A stretch of DNA of 64,000 bases from Microbacterium ureisolvens (lineage in GTDB: Bacteria > Actinomycetota > Actinomycetes > Actinomycetales > Microbacteriaceae), in the NCBI RefSeq assembly GCF_019511645.1, contig NZ_JAEUAX010000002.1, positions 372,001 through 436,000 of the forward strand, written 5' to 3'. The translations under genes and the position numbers were made by a program. The notes below the pieces were generated by a model, which worked only from the letters and a program-made list of their open reading frames with translations, was not told the origin of the DNA and made no database searches. Below, one piece after another: positions 50,034 to 61,629 of this stretch (the stretch's first letter is position 1; each line of letters begins with the position of its first letter).

Positions 50034-50875
50034 AGGACCTCCTCCCCTCGCACCGACTGGTGCCATGCGAGCGAGCGGCGCTCGATCGCGCGGAACACGA
50101 GGTTGATGAGAAGGCCGAGGATGCCGGTCACGATGACCAGGGCATAGACCACGGGCCAGTTGCCCGCGGACTGGGCGAAGACGATCTCGCGGCCGAGCCC
50201 CGGATTGCCGATGAACATCTCGGCGGTGATCGCGAGGATCAGCGCCACCGCGGCGGCCAGGCGCAGCCCCGTCATGAGGTAGGGCAGAGCCGTAGGGAAC
50301 ACCAGGTTCACGATGCGCGAGCCGCGCGAGAGACCGAAGCTGCGCGCCGTGTCGCGCGCGACGGTGTCGATGTCGGCGACCCCGTAGAGCACCTGGATGA
50401 AGACCTGCCAGAAGCTGGCGTAGACGATGATGACGAGGGCCGCCTCGATGCGCAGCCCGAACATGAGGATCGCGAGTGGGATGAGGGCGACCGAGGGGAT
50501 GGGCCGCAGGAACTCGACCGTGGTGTGCGTCGCGCGGCGCAGGAACGGGACGAGCCCGATGATCGTGCCGAGCACCGTGGCGAGCACGGTCGCGATGACG
50601 AGGCCCAGGCCCCACGCGGTCATCGTGCGTCCGACGTTGCGCCAGAACTCGAGGTCGCGCATCTGCTCGCCGAGGGCGGCGAGGGTGACGGTGGCGCTCG
50701 GGAAGTACCGCGGGTCGACGAGGCCGATCGTCGGCAGCAGCTGCCAGGTGACGAGGAATCCGAGGATGCCGGCGATGCCGAGCGCGATCTTGCGCGCCGT
50801 TCGCGACCGGCGGGCGCTGCGGGCAGGACGCGGCGGCGGCGTGGCGACGATCAGGGGAGCGTCAGCGGTGGCCAT
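50030..50875 (-). CDS. ABC transporter permease (SsuC/TauC type)
   Basis: A 281-residue permease. A charged 35-residue N-terminus precedes six spans; DTARSFGLSRGSRIVNLVFPTALPYLMTGLRLAAAVALI carries the ATPase-contact loop. ATG 50875 fits the start of homology. It follows the binding-protein gene across a 95-bp gap that holds a hairpin at 50923-50955. Confidence 0.9.
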   Translation of the reverse strand: MATADAPLIVATPPPRPARSARRSRTARKIALGIAGILGFLVTWQLLPTIGLVDPRYFPSATVTLAALGEQMRDLEFWRNVGRTMTAWGLGLVIATVLATVLGTIIGLVPFLRRATHTTVEFLRPIPSVALIPLAILMFGLRIEAALVIIVYASFWQVFIQVLYGVADIDTVARDTARSFGLSRGSRIVNLVFPTALPYLMTGLRLAAAVALILAITAEMFIGNPGLGREIVFAQSAGNWPVVYALVIVTGILGLLINLVFRAIERRSLAWHQSVRGEEVL

Positions 50876-50922
50876 CGGGGGGTCCGATCTGGTGGAGACG
50901 AGGGGATGACGGGGCGTGGGAG

Positions 50923-50955
50923 GTGACGGATGCCGCTGCACGCGGCATCCGTCAC
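50923..50955 (-). terminator. Perfect 14-bp stem after the binding-protein gene
   Basis: Arms 50923-50936 and 50942-50955 pair perfectly around a 5-nt loop. They contain the ACGGATGC/GCATCCGT octamer in both orientations. Likely partial terminator between binding protein and permease. Confidence 0.6.
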
Positions 50956-50970
50956 CCTCTCGTCGTGCGA

Positions 50971-51963
50971 CTACTGCTGCTGGAGCAGGCGGTCGTAGTC
51001 GGGCTCGGCATCGATGTAGGCGAACTCGACGGCGAGAGCGCCGAGGTCCTCGATGCCGGCGCCGCCGAGGTCCCACGTGAAGGTGGGCAGCGTGATGCCC
51101 GCCGCGGCCTCCTCGGGGATGTCGAGGTTGGTCGCGATCGCGGCGCGCACAGCCTCCTCGTTGTCGGCCGCCCAGTCCAGCGCCTCGGCCATCGCCTCGG
51201 AGTACGCCGTCACGAGCTCGGGATCCTCGTCGAGGATCGCCTGCGTCGTGATGTTCGTGAGCACCGAGAGTCCGGGGATCGTCGCCTGGTACGGCTGCAC
51301 GACCGACACCCCGCCGTCACCGACGATCATCGCGCGGAACGGGTCGGGCGCCCACGCGGCGTCCATCGTGCCCGCTTCGAGCTGCGCCGGCACGTCGGGG
51401 AACGCCACCTCGACGAACTCGATCGTCGAGGGGTCTCCGCCGTCGTCCTGCACGGCCTTGCGGATCGTCAGGTCGCCGGCGGCGCCGATGGTGTTCACCG
51501 ACACCTTCTTGCCCGCGAGGTCGGCGGGCCGCGTGATGCCCGAATCACCCAGTGCGACCACCGCGTTGACGTCCGTCTCGTCGGCGAGGCTGTTCGCGTA
51601 GTTGCCGACGATCACGACGCCGAGGTCCTGCTGGTCGGCCCGGATCGGCCCGAACGGCTGGCCGATCGCGAACTGGATGTCGCCGCTGAGGAGCGCGGGG
51701 ATCGCGTTGGCGCCGCCCTGGGAGGGGACCACCTCGATCTCGAGGCCGTGCTCCTCGAAGATCCCCTCGTCGATGGCGGCCCAGAGCGCGCCGGTCTCGG
51801 CGATGGGGAGCGCCGCGACGCGGACTTTGGTGAGCTCGCCCGAGTCGCCGGCGTCGCCGGTGGACGTGGCGGTGGACGCGGGATCCGCGGCGGAATCGGT
51901 GCAGCCGCTCAGCGCGAGCGCTGCTGCGGCGAGAACGCCGAGGGTGACAAGACTCTTCTTCAT
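50971..51963 (-). CDS. ABC transporter substrate-binding lipoprotein (NMT1/SsuA type)
   Basis: A 330-residue lipoprotein with lipobox LSGC (Cys21) and the NMT1-like two-domain body: VRVAALPIAETGALWAAIDEGIFEEHGLEIEVVPSQGGANAIPALLSGDIQFAIGQ is split across the first lobe. Proteins of this group bind sulfonates, nitrate, thiamine precursors or aromatic carboxylates. ATG 51963 is right after the promoter region. The catabolic setting argues for an aromatic acid, but the sequence does not prove it. Confidence 0.88.
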   Translation of the reverse strand: MKKSLVTLGVLAAAALALSGCTDSAADPASTATSTGDAGDSGELTKVRVAALPIAETGALWAAIDEGIFEEHGLEIEVVPSQGGANAIPALLSGDIQFAIGQPFGPIRADQQDLGVVIVGNYANSLADETDVNAVVALGDSGITRPADLAGKKVSVNTIGAAGDLTIRKAVQDDGGDPSTIEFVEVAFPDVPAQLEAGTMDAAWAPDPFRAMIVGDGGVSVVQPYQATIPGLSVLTNITTQAILDEDPELVTAYSEAMAEALDWAADNEEAVRAAIATNLDIPEEAAAGITLPTFTWDLGGAGIEDLGALAVEFAYIDAEPDYDRLLQQQ

Positions 51964-52294
51964 TGACGGGCCTCTCGTGACGGTGCGGGTGGGTCGGCCG
52001 CCGGGTCTCGTCCGGCGCAGGGCCGGAGTCCTCACCTCGGCGTGCCGGACAAGAGTCATCGTGCGCCAGATGCGGGCAATTGTCAACAGATTCGTGACGC
52101 GCGTCACATTTCTCTTGAACTAACGGCTCCCCACATCCGTTCAACGGAGCCCTGCTCGGCCCCCCTGTGCGCCGACGCGGAGGATGACAGGACAGCATCA
52201 GCCATTAGCTATTGCCATTACCTATGTCCATAGGTAATCTGACATCACTCCCCGCGGTGCGAAGGCGCCCGCGCCGAGGAAAGGACCTCGATCA
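51964..52294. promoter_or_regulatory. 331-bp divergent region between importer and O-demethylation operons
   Basis: No gene is seen. On the minus strand, -35 TTGACA (52081-52086) and -10 CACGAT (52058-52063) are 17 bp apart, and the CRP-like palindrome GTGACGCGCGTCAC (52094-52107) lies just upstream. Further right is a GGCTCC...GGAGCC inverted repeat (52125-52151). The plus-strand side holds three 9-bp operator half-sites at 52204-52238 and a GAGGAAAGG ribosome-binding site. Confidence 0.55.
52204..52238. promoter_or_regulatory. Triple 9-bp operator before metF-purU-ligM
   Basis: ATTAGCTAT (52204), ATTACCTAT (52217) and the inverted ATAGGTAAT (52230) start exactly 13 bp apart. The last two make a perfect 9-4-9 palindrome. 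AT-rich bases stand out in this 70 percent GC context. The PadR protein at 55745 is the nearest candidate binder. Confidence 0.6.
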
Positions 52295-55562
<3,268 letters not shown>

Positions 55563-55575
55563 CCCCACCCGACCC

Positions 55576-55609
55576 GAGGGGGTCCGCCCGCGGCCGGGCG
55601 GGCCCCCTC
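55576..55609 (+). terminator. Strong stem-loop after ligM
   Basis: Fifteen-base arms (55576-55590 and 55595-55609) with one wobble and a 4-nt loop begin 13 bp past the ligM stop. Confidence 0.75.
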
Positions 55610-55651
55610 GTACCATTCAGGCCCGGCCGCTCCGGCGGCGAGACGGCATCG

Positions 55652-55691
55652 GAGCGCCGAGACTGCGGGAAACCCCGCAGTCTCGGCGCTC
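55652..55691. terminator. Perfect 18-bp stem upstream of padR
   Basis: Arms 55652-55669 and 55674-55691 are perfectly complementary around AAAC. The arm segment GTCTCGGCG occurs again at 55700-55708, so the element may also be a regulator site for the PadR gene that follows. Confidence 0.6.
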
Positions 55692-55744
55692 GGGTGAAGT
55701 CTCGGCGTCTGCGGCCGCTACCCTCGGGCGAGAGGAGAGCATCG

Positions 55745-56326
55745 ATGAGCCTGCGCTACGCACTGCTGGCGATCCTGCGGGTCGGCCCGCTGTCGGGATA
55801 CGACCTGCAGAAGCAGTTCCACCAGTCGGTCGGTCACGTGTGGCACGCGCCCGACTCCCAGATCTATCCCGAACTGCGCAAGATGGAGGAGCTCGGCCTC
55901 ATCGAGGGCGAGGAGCAGACCCGCGGCGAGCGCGGCACGCGGCGGATGTATCACGTGACGGACGCCGGCAACCAGGCCTTCCTCGACTGGATGGCCGCTC
56001 CCCTGGACTACCAGCGCGTGCGCGACCCCGCGCACCTGCGCGCCGCCTATCTCGAGACCGCGACGCCCGAGGCCGCCCGCACGTTCCTCGAGCGGCACAT
56101 CGCCCAGTGGGAGGGCGAGCTGGCGCAGTGGGAGGGCGAGCTCGAGCGCATCGACGCCGTCGCCAACCCGATGCTGGTCCGCAGACTCACGGTGACACCC
56201 GACGCCGACCGCGAGCGCACCATCGCGTACAAGCGCTTCGCCTACGAGGGCCTCGTCGAGCGCGCCCAGGGCGAGATCGCCTGGGCGCGCCGGGGCCTCG
56301 CGCTGGTGGACCGCCTGGAGTCCTGA
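55745..56326 (+). CDS. PadR-family transcriptional regulator
   Basis: A 193-residue PadR protein with the winged helix RYALLAILRVGPLSGYDLQKQFHQSVGHVWHAPDSQIYPELRKMEELGLI (split over residues 4-53) and a C-terminal dimerisation helix pair containing the repeat QWEGELAQWEGELER. PadR proteins respond to phenolic acids. It has a GAGAGGAG site and follows ligM. It is a candidate repressor of the metF-purU-ligM operon or of the phd-like genes. Confidence 0.88.
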   Translation: MSLRYALLAILRVGPLSGYDLQKQFHQSVGHVWHAPDSQIYPELRKMEELGLIEGEEQTRGERGTRRMYHVTDAGNQAFLDWMAAPLDYQRVRDPAHLRAAYLETATPEAARTFLERHIAQWEGELAQWEGELERIDAVANPMLVRRLTVTPDADRERTIAYKRFAYEGLVERAQGEIAWARRGLALVDRLES

Positions 56327-56362
56327 CCCGGCGCTGTTCCCGGCTCGGGCCGATCCTCTTCG

Positions 56363-56431
56363 GTTCGGGGCGCATCGCGCACGTTCGGGGCGTGCGGCGC
56401 ACGCCCCGAACGTGCCCGGCGCGCCCCGAAC
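56363..56431. repeat. 69-bp double-stem repeat, copy D
   Basis: Begins GTTCGGGGCGC and ends GCGCCCCGAAC, so the outer stem is perfect; the inner stem (GCACGTTCGGGGCGTGC with GCACGCCCCGAACGTGC) is the longest of the four copies. It lies between the ends of convergent genes. Confidence 0.8.
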
Positions 56432-56456
56432 GACGATCTGCTCCATCCCGAACAGC

Positions 56457-56490
56457 GCATCCCCCTGCCGACACGTCGGCAGGGGGATGC
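56457..56490 (-). terminator. Perfect 15-bp stem after the secreted hydrolase-like gene
   Basis: Arms 56457-56471 and 56476-56490 around a 4-nt loop, 12 bp beyond the stop at 56502. Confidence 0.75.
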
Positions 56491-56501
56491 GGGTGCGAGG
56501 G

Positions 56502-58874
56502 TCAGGGCTTGCCCGGTGCCTTCTTCACCGCCTGGGTCTCGGCCGACAGCAGGGTCTGCGCGACGAGGTCGTCTGCCGACACCGTCACCCGCACCCGCAG
56601 CTCGGCTCCGACCAGGTCGGCCGTGGGGCTGAACGACGCCTCCGTGGCTCCGGCGACAGGTGTGCCGTCCGCGATCCACTGGTACGCGATCGCCGCGCCC
56701 TCCGGCGCGTCGACCTCAGCCGCCACCGACTCGCCGACGCGCGGGGTGCCCACGACCTCCGGTGCGGCGGTGGTCACGGTCTCGGTCGTTCCGAAGTCGA
56801 GCCACGTGCCTTCCAGCGGCTTGTAGCCCTGCGGGCGCGCGTCCCAGTCGCAGACCCCCGACGGGAAGGTCGCGGTGAACCGCGCCCACTGCGCGTCGCT
56901 CATCGCCGGATAGTCCGTCCGCACGGGCTGCGTCAGCGCGCACTTCAGACCGTCCGCGATCAGCGGCATGCCCGCCTCCGCCCGCGGCTGCGAGTGGTAC
57001 GGGTACAGCGTGTTGCACGCCGTCGACGGGTCGTCGTAGTCGAGCGGCTCGGCGATGAACGCCATCTGCGCATCGAAGCACCCGTCGACGAGGTCCGCGG
57101 GCCGCGCGGCCACGGTGCGTGCACGGTCGCCGGGCCCGCCGGCAGCCTCGATCGCGTCGAGCCAGTCCTCCAGCTTGTCGAGCGCCGCCACCCGCATCTG
57201 GTTGGTGTTCGCCCCGATGTTGGCGCCCGTCCAGTTGACGTGCGTTCCGGCGTCGCCGTAGGCCGCCAGCATGCGCTCGCGGATGATGGCCGACCGGTAG
57301 CGCTCGTGGAAGTCGCCCGTGGGATCGGTGTAGTTGCGGATCTCGATCACCGGCGTCCACCCGAGACCGCCCGTCATCATGTTGATGCGCCCGGTCTCGT
57401 ACGCCCGCTCGATCGCTTCGACGCTCGCCTCGGAACGTGCCGCGGTGCGGTTGCCGTCGACGCCCATGCCGCCGACCTGCTCGTTGAGCGAGACGAACTG
57501 CTCCACCGTGATCGCACCGCTCTGCAGGGCGTTCCAGCCGTACTGCACGCCGACGTTGTCGGGCTCCACGCGAAGGCCGCGCCCTTCGGCATCCGTGCCG
57601 TAGACGTTCTTCACCATGTCGGCGATCGTGCAGCGCAGACCCTCGGGGTTCGACGGCGACCAGCGGTCGGCGACCGGGATCGCCGGGTTGCAGCCCCGGT
57701 TGGGGTCGTCGACGCCGTCGAAGAACGTGAAGCCGAAGCACGTCCCCGGCAGCGCGTGCCCCGTGACCGCGACCTTCTGCGCGTCGGTCCAGCCGGCGCC
57801 ACTGGGCGTGCCCCAGTAGTTGAGCAGTGCACGGCAGTCGTGGCCGCCGATCGTGGTCGACCGCTCGTCGGGGTAGCCGATCTCTCCGAGCACGCCGTCG
57901 AGGATGCCCGGGTAGTTGTTGGCGAGGAGCAGCTGCTGCATGGTGCCCGCCGAGCCGCCCGAGCCGATCGTGTAGTCGACGGGGCCGAGCTGCTCGATGA
58001 CGTGCTCCTTGACCATCATCGCGGTCTCGGCGCTGGTGACGTCGTTGCAGTTCTGCGCGTAGACGTTGAACGTCGCCGACGCGACCGCGTAGCCGCGGCT
58101 CAGGAACAGGTCGTTCTGCACGCCGCCGGTGCTGCTGCCCTGCCAGTACCCGACGCCGCACGCGCCGCCGAAGGTGTAGACGAGCTTGCCGTTCCAGCCG
58201 GGGGTGGTCGTCCAGGCAGCGGGCTCCGCTGAGCCCGGCAGGTGGAGGACGGCGGTCTCGTAGACCGCCCGGTTGATGGTCCCACGCTCGACGCGCACGA
58301 CGTAGGGCACGGTGGCGCCGTCGACGGTGGTCGTCGCGAGGTTGGCCGGGGTGGATCCGTCCGTCGGGTAGTCCGCGAACTGCCCAGTGGTCGTGCGGTA
58401 GCGGTAGCTCACCGAGGGAGCCGCGACGTGGCAGTCCTCGTCGACGGCACCCAGGTTCCAGGGCGCGCCGGAGGCCGTGCAGTACATCGGATGCTGCGGC
58501 CCCGAGAACACGGGACCGGTGATGGGGTGGTTCTCGACCTCGAGCGTGGCCTGGACCTGACCGTTCTTCTTGGTGACCTGGATCTCGCTGACGCCCAGCG
58601 GCAGTTCGTCGACGAGCCCGATCAGCCGCCCGTCGACCGCATGGAACGCTTCGGTGACGTCGACACCGGCCGACAGGATGCGGAAATCGTCGCGGGCGCC
58701 GGCCACCGACACCAGGGCGTCGCCGCCGGAGACGCTGTCGGCGCGTCCGGACTCGATCTCGATCTTGACAGGCTGCGCGGCACTGACCGCGGTCGGCAGG
58801 GAAAGGCCGGCGAGGATGAGCCCCGCCGAAGCGAGCACCCCCATCGCGAGCGGCCCGGTTCTGGATCTCTTCAT
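56502..58874 (-). CDS. Secreted alpha/beta-hydrolase-like protein (DUF6351-like) with C-terminal Ig-like domain
   Basis: A 790-residue exported protein. MKRSRTGPLAMGVLASAGLI... with cleavage near residue 33 is a Sec signal peptide. A large domain (about 35-700) has TFGGACGVGYWQ and a nucleophile-elbow-like GSGGSAGTMQQ with Ser308, and many Cys residues that could form disulfides. Residues about 705-785 (VGTPRVGESVAAEV...YQWIADGTPVAGATEASF) look like a bacterial Ig-like module. An esterase acting on plant material outside the cell is plausible but unproven. ATG 58874 is chosen so that the signal peptide starts cleanly. Confidence 0.7.
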   Translation of the reverse strand: MKRSRTGPLAMGVLASAGLILAGLSLPTAVSAAQPVKIEIESGRADSVSGGDALVSVAGARDDFRILSAGVDVTEAFHAVDGRLIGLVDELPLGVSEIQVTKKNGQVQATLEVENHPITGPVFSGPQHPMYCTASGAPWNLGAVDEDCHVAAPSVSYRYRTTTGQFADYPTDGSTPANLATTTVDGATVPYVVRVERGTINRAVYETAVLHLPGSAEPAAWTTTPGWNGKLVYTFGGACGVGYWQGSSTGGVQNDLFLSRGYAVASATFNVYAQNCNDVTSAETAMMVKEHVIEQLGPVDYTIGSGGSAGTMQQLLLANNYPGILDGVLGEIGYPDERSTTIGGHDCRALLNYWGTPSGAGWTDAQKVAVTGHALPGTCFGFTFFDGVDDPNRGCNPAIPVADRWSPSNPEGLRCTIADMVKNVYGTDAEGRGLRVEPDNVGVQYGWNALQSGAITVEQFVSLNEQVGGMGVDGNRTAARSEASVEAIERAYETGRINMMTGGLGWTPVIEIRNYTDPTGDFHERYRSAIIRERMLAAYGDAGTHVNWTGANIGANTNQMRVAALDKLEDWLDAIEAAGGPGDRARTVAARPADLVDGCFDAQMAFIAEPLDYDDPSTACNTLYPYHSQPRAEAGMPLIADGLKCALTQPVRTDYPAMSDAQWARFTATFPSGVCDWDARPQGYKPLEGTWLDFGTTETVTTAAPEVVGTPRVGESVAAEVDAPEGAAIAYQWIADGTPVAGATEASFSPTADLVGAELRVRVTVSADDLVAQTLLSAETQAVKKAPGKP

Positions 58875-58968
58875 TGCACTCTCCGTCGACGTCGTCGTCA
58901 CGGCGCAGCATCGTCGCTGCCGCCTACGCGACAGAGTAGAACTCGTTGTGACGCTCGTCAACGAAAGA

Positions 58969-59853
58969 TTAAGTGTCGGCCCTCTCCGTCATCCGGCGAC
59001 GCGTGACCCGCCGCGCGAGATCCGCGTCGATCTCGCCGACCAGCGCGCGGATGCGGCTCTCCGCGGCGTCTCCGAGCTCGTTGTAGCGCTGCGCCCACGC
59101 GCGACGGGTGGCCGCACGCGGCCAATCGCCGGGCACCAGCTCGGCGGGCATGCCGGTGTCGAGCAGCCGGAACGCCTGCCAGCCGAGCATGAGCTGCATG
59201 CGCTCCACGAAGGCCGCCACCGGCCCATCGGGCTCCCCCGGCTTCATGGCGGCCGCGAATCGTCGATACTCAGCGGCGATGTCGTCGAGGTTCCAGGCCG
59301 CCTGCGCACCACCCGCGATGGTCGTCTGGAGAGTGGCGCGCATCGCGGTGACGTCGCCGACCCCGAGTTCTCGGAGCTCGGCCATCGCCGCCGCGGCACG
59401 ATCCTGCGGCGACACCCACACGCCGTCGTACAGCGGCGCGAACCCGAGCCAGCGGAGCCGGGATCGCGCGAGGTGCCGCGACGACCGCTCGGATTCGGGG
59501 ATCGAGAAGGCGAGGACCGTCCACAACCCGTCCCACGAGGGCTCGACCAGACCGAACGACTCGAGCCAGGCGCCTTCCTCCTCGACGATCTCCAGAGCCC
59601 GCGGGGTGAGGCTGTGGGTCGTCCGGCGTCCCGCCCGCTCGGCCGCCAGCAGCCCGCCCCGCACCATGCGAGCAAGCGTCGCCCGGGCTGCGGCCTCCTT
59701 GAGGCCGAGGTCGGTGAGCGCGGTCACCAGCGCGCCGGTCGGAAGAGGGTCGTCGACGCCCCACCAGTAGTCGCCGAAGACGGTGAGGACCTGTCGGACG
59801 GGCGAGACCCGGCGGAACTCGGGCGAGCCGGCGGCGTCGTCGGCGAGAGTCAT
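58969..59853 (-). CDS. PaaX-family transcriptional regulator
   Basis: A 294-residue PaaX-type protein: winged helix LVTALTDLGLKEAAARATLARMVRGGLLAAERAGRR, then LWTVLAFSIPESERSSRHLARSRLRWLGFAPLYDGVWVSP. Two starts are possible, 59862 and 59853; 59853 is preferred because GGGAAG is then nine bases away. A 42-bp palindrome abuts the start, a likely self-operator. It lies behind the aldehyde dehydrogenase on the same strand and is unlike the PaaX at 47571 in detail. Confidence 0.85.
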   Translation of the reverse strand: MTLADDAAGSPEFRRVSPVRQVLTVFGDYWWGVDDPLPTGALVTALTDLGLKEAAARATLARMVRGGLLAAERAGRRTTHSLTPRALEIVEEEGAWLESFGLVEPSWDGLWTVLAFSIPESERSSRHLARSRLRWLGFAPLYDGVWVSPQDRAAAAMAELRELGVGDVTAMRATLQTTIAGGAQAAWNLDDIAAEYRRFAAAMKPGEPDGPVAAFVERMQLMLGWQAFRLLDTGMPAELVPGDWPRAATRRAWAQRYNELGDAAESRIRALVGEIDADLARRVTRRRMTERADT

Positions 59854-59895
59854 GCGTGACATCTTCCCACCGGCGCCGGCGGGAAGATGTCACGC
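59854..59895. promoter_or_regulatory. 42-bp near-perfect palindrome at the PaaX start
   Basis: Arms GCGTGACATCTTCCC (59854-59868) and GGGAAGATGTCACGC (59881-59895) are exact, and the centre CCGGCGCCGG is itself symmetrical, with one mismatched pair. It ends eight bases from the aldehyde dehydrogenase stop. It could be both terminator for that gene and operator for PaaX. Confidence 0.6.
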
Positions 59896-59902
59896 GGAGT
59901 GC

Positions 59903-61453
59903 TCAGTGAGCCATCGAGGCCAGCGCCTCCGGGTCGAGGGTGGCGATGGAGCGGGTGTCCTGGAAGGCGCGCACGCCCTCGATGCCCTGCTCCCGGCCGA
60001 ACCCGGACTGCTTCATGCCGCCGAAGGGCGCGCGCAGGTCGAGCCGGGTTGCGCCGTGGTCGTTGACCCACACGTAGCCGCACTCCAGCTGCGAGCCGAC
60101 GCGCTGCGCCGCCTCGGACGAGGCGGTCCATACCGAGCCGCACAGGCCGCCCCACGTGTCGTTGGCGAGCCGCACCGCCTCGGCCTCGTCGTCGAACGGG
60201 ATCACCGGGATCACGGGCCCGAACTGCTCCTGCGTCACGACCCGCAGGTCGAGCCCCGGGTCGACGACGATCGCCGGGCGCACGAAGTTGCCACCCTCCA
60301 GCTCGCCACCGGGGAGCTGCCCGAACTCGCGGACGTCGGCGCCGGCATCCTTCGCCTCCTGGATGATCTCGTCGACGAACGCCTTCTGCGCCGGCTGGTG
60401 CAGCGGCCCCATGGTCGTCCCCTCGTCGAGGCCGTAGCCGAGCTGTGCCGCCTCCAGCCGCGCGGACAGCCCCGCGACGAGCTCGTCGGCGCGCGACCGG
60501 TGCACGAAGACGCGCTTGGCGTTCATGCAGATCTGCCCGGTCGTGTCGTAGATCGCCGCGTACAGGCGGTCGAGGTGCGCGTCGTCGAGGACCGCGTCCT
60601 CCAGGAACACCGCCGCATCGTTGCCGCCGAGCTCGAGCGTCACACGGGTGAGGGTCTTCGACGCCATCTCCATGATCCTCTTGCCGCCGTTCACGCTGCC
60701 CGTGAAGCACACCTTGGCGATGTCGGGGTTCTGGATGAGCCCCGACATGTCCTGGTCGCGTCCGGTCACGACGTTGAGAACGCCGGGCGGGAGCTTCTCG
60801 GCCACGCGCTGCACGACCCGGGTCGTCGCGAGCGGCGCCGAGGGCGGCGGCTTCACGATCGCGGTGTTGCCCGCCAGGAGCGCGTGCGGGAGCGAGGCGC
60901 CGAGGATCGCGATGGGCCAGTTGAACGGCACGATCACGGTCACCACACCCAGCGGCTGGTACGAGACGTCGGTCGACACGGGGATCGCGCCCGGAACCGG
61001 CGGCAGCGTCTTGGACGTGTCGACCTCGTCGGCGAGCATGAGCGCGAGGTTCCAGCGGATCTCGAAGACGAGCGCGTCGATCCACGACTCCATGCGGATC
61101 TTGCCGTTCTCCTGCGACAGGATCGCGGCGTCCTCGTCGCGGTCGTCCGCGATGCCGGCGATCGCCTCGGCCATCTTGGCGGCACGCTCCTGCGGCGTGA
61201 GCGCCGCCCACGCCGGGAACGCCTTCTTCGCGGCTGCCACGGCATCCTTCACATCCGACTCCGTCGCGGCGGCGGCCTCGCCGACCACGGCGCCCGGCTT
61301 GCCGGGATCGGCGATCGTCAGCACGTCGTCGGTGAACCGCTCCTCACCCCCGATGTACAGGCCGGTGCGCACCGCCGCGCCACTGGGCGAACCGGTCTGC
61401 GCCGTGCCTCGCACGGCATCCGTGCTCACCACTGCGTTCTCGACATCAGTCAT
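59903..61453 (-). CDS. NAD(P)-dependent aldehyde dehydrogenase
   Basis: A 516-residue ALDH-superfamily enzyme. Catalytic Glu274 (TLELGGNDA) and Cys309 (TTGQICMNAKR) are present, with the cofactor loop FTGSVNGGKRI at about 250-260 and PFNWPIAI for the nicotinamide region. An N-terminal extension of about 30 residues precedes the usual start of homology. It may oxidise an aromatic or sugar-derived aldehyde such as vanillin, but the substrate is not determined. The divergent GntR gene at 61630 probably controls it. Confidence 0.88.
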   Translation of the reverse strand: MTDVENAVVSTDAVRGTAQTGSPSGAAVRTGLYIGGEERFTDDVLTIADPGKPGAVVGEAAAATESDVKDAVAAAKKAFPAWAALTPQERAAKMAEAIAGIADDRDEDAAILSQENGKIRMESWIDALVFEIRWNLALMLADEVDTSKTLPPVPGAIPVSTDVSYQPLGVVTVIVPFNWPIAILGASLPHALLAGNTAIVKPPPSAPLATTRVVQRVAEKLPPGVLNVVTGRDQDMSGLIQNPDIAKVCFTGSVNGGKRIMEMASKTLTRVTLELGGNDAAVFLEDAVLDDAHLDRLYAAIYDTTGQICMNAKRVFVHRSRADELVAGLSARLEAAQLGYGLDEGTTMGPLHQPAQKAFVDEIIQEAKDAGADVREFGQLPGGELEGGNFVRPAIVVDPGLDLRVVTQEQFGPVIPVIPFDDEAEAVRLANDTWGGLCGSVWTASSEAAQRVGSQLECGYVWVNDHGATRLDLRAPFGGMKQSGFGREQGIEGVRAFQDTRSIATLDPEALASMAH

Positions 61454-61629
61454 CTCCGACCACCTCTCTGTGCATATCCGGAGCCTCCTTCAGCCTGCCC
61501 GCGCCCTGCGTGCGAATCAAGATTGTCGACGATTTTCGCGCGGATTTCGTATGAGATTCTTCGTGATGATCGGCTTCCCGCGAGATAGTGTCAGTGCACG
61601 GACGAAGGGGCCGAAGGGGGTTGGCGGAG
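61454..61629. promoter_or_regulatory. Divergent region between aldehyde dehydrogenase and GntR genes
   Basis: A 176-bp spacer. An AT-richer part (61510-61570) has TTTTCGCGCGGATTTCGTATGAGATTCTTCG-like sequence in which short TCGTATGAGA and TTCGTGATGA elements recur, but no clean palindrome was found. Confidence 0.3.
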
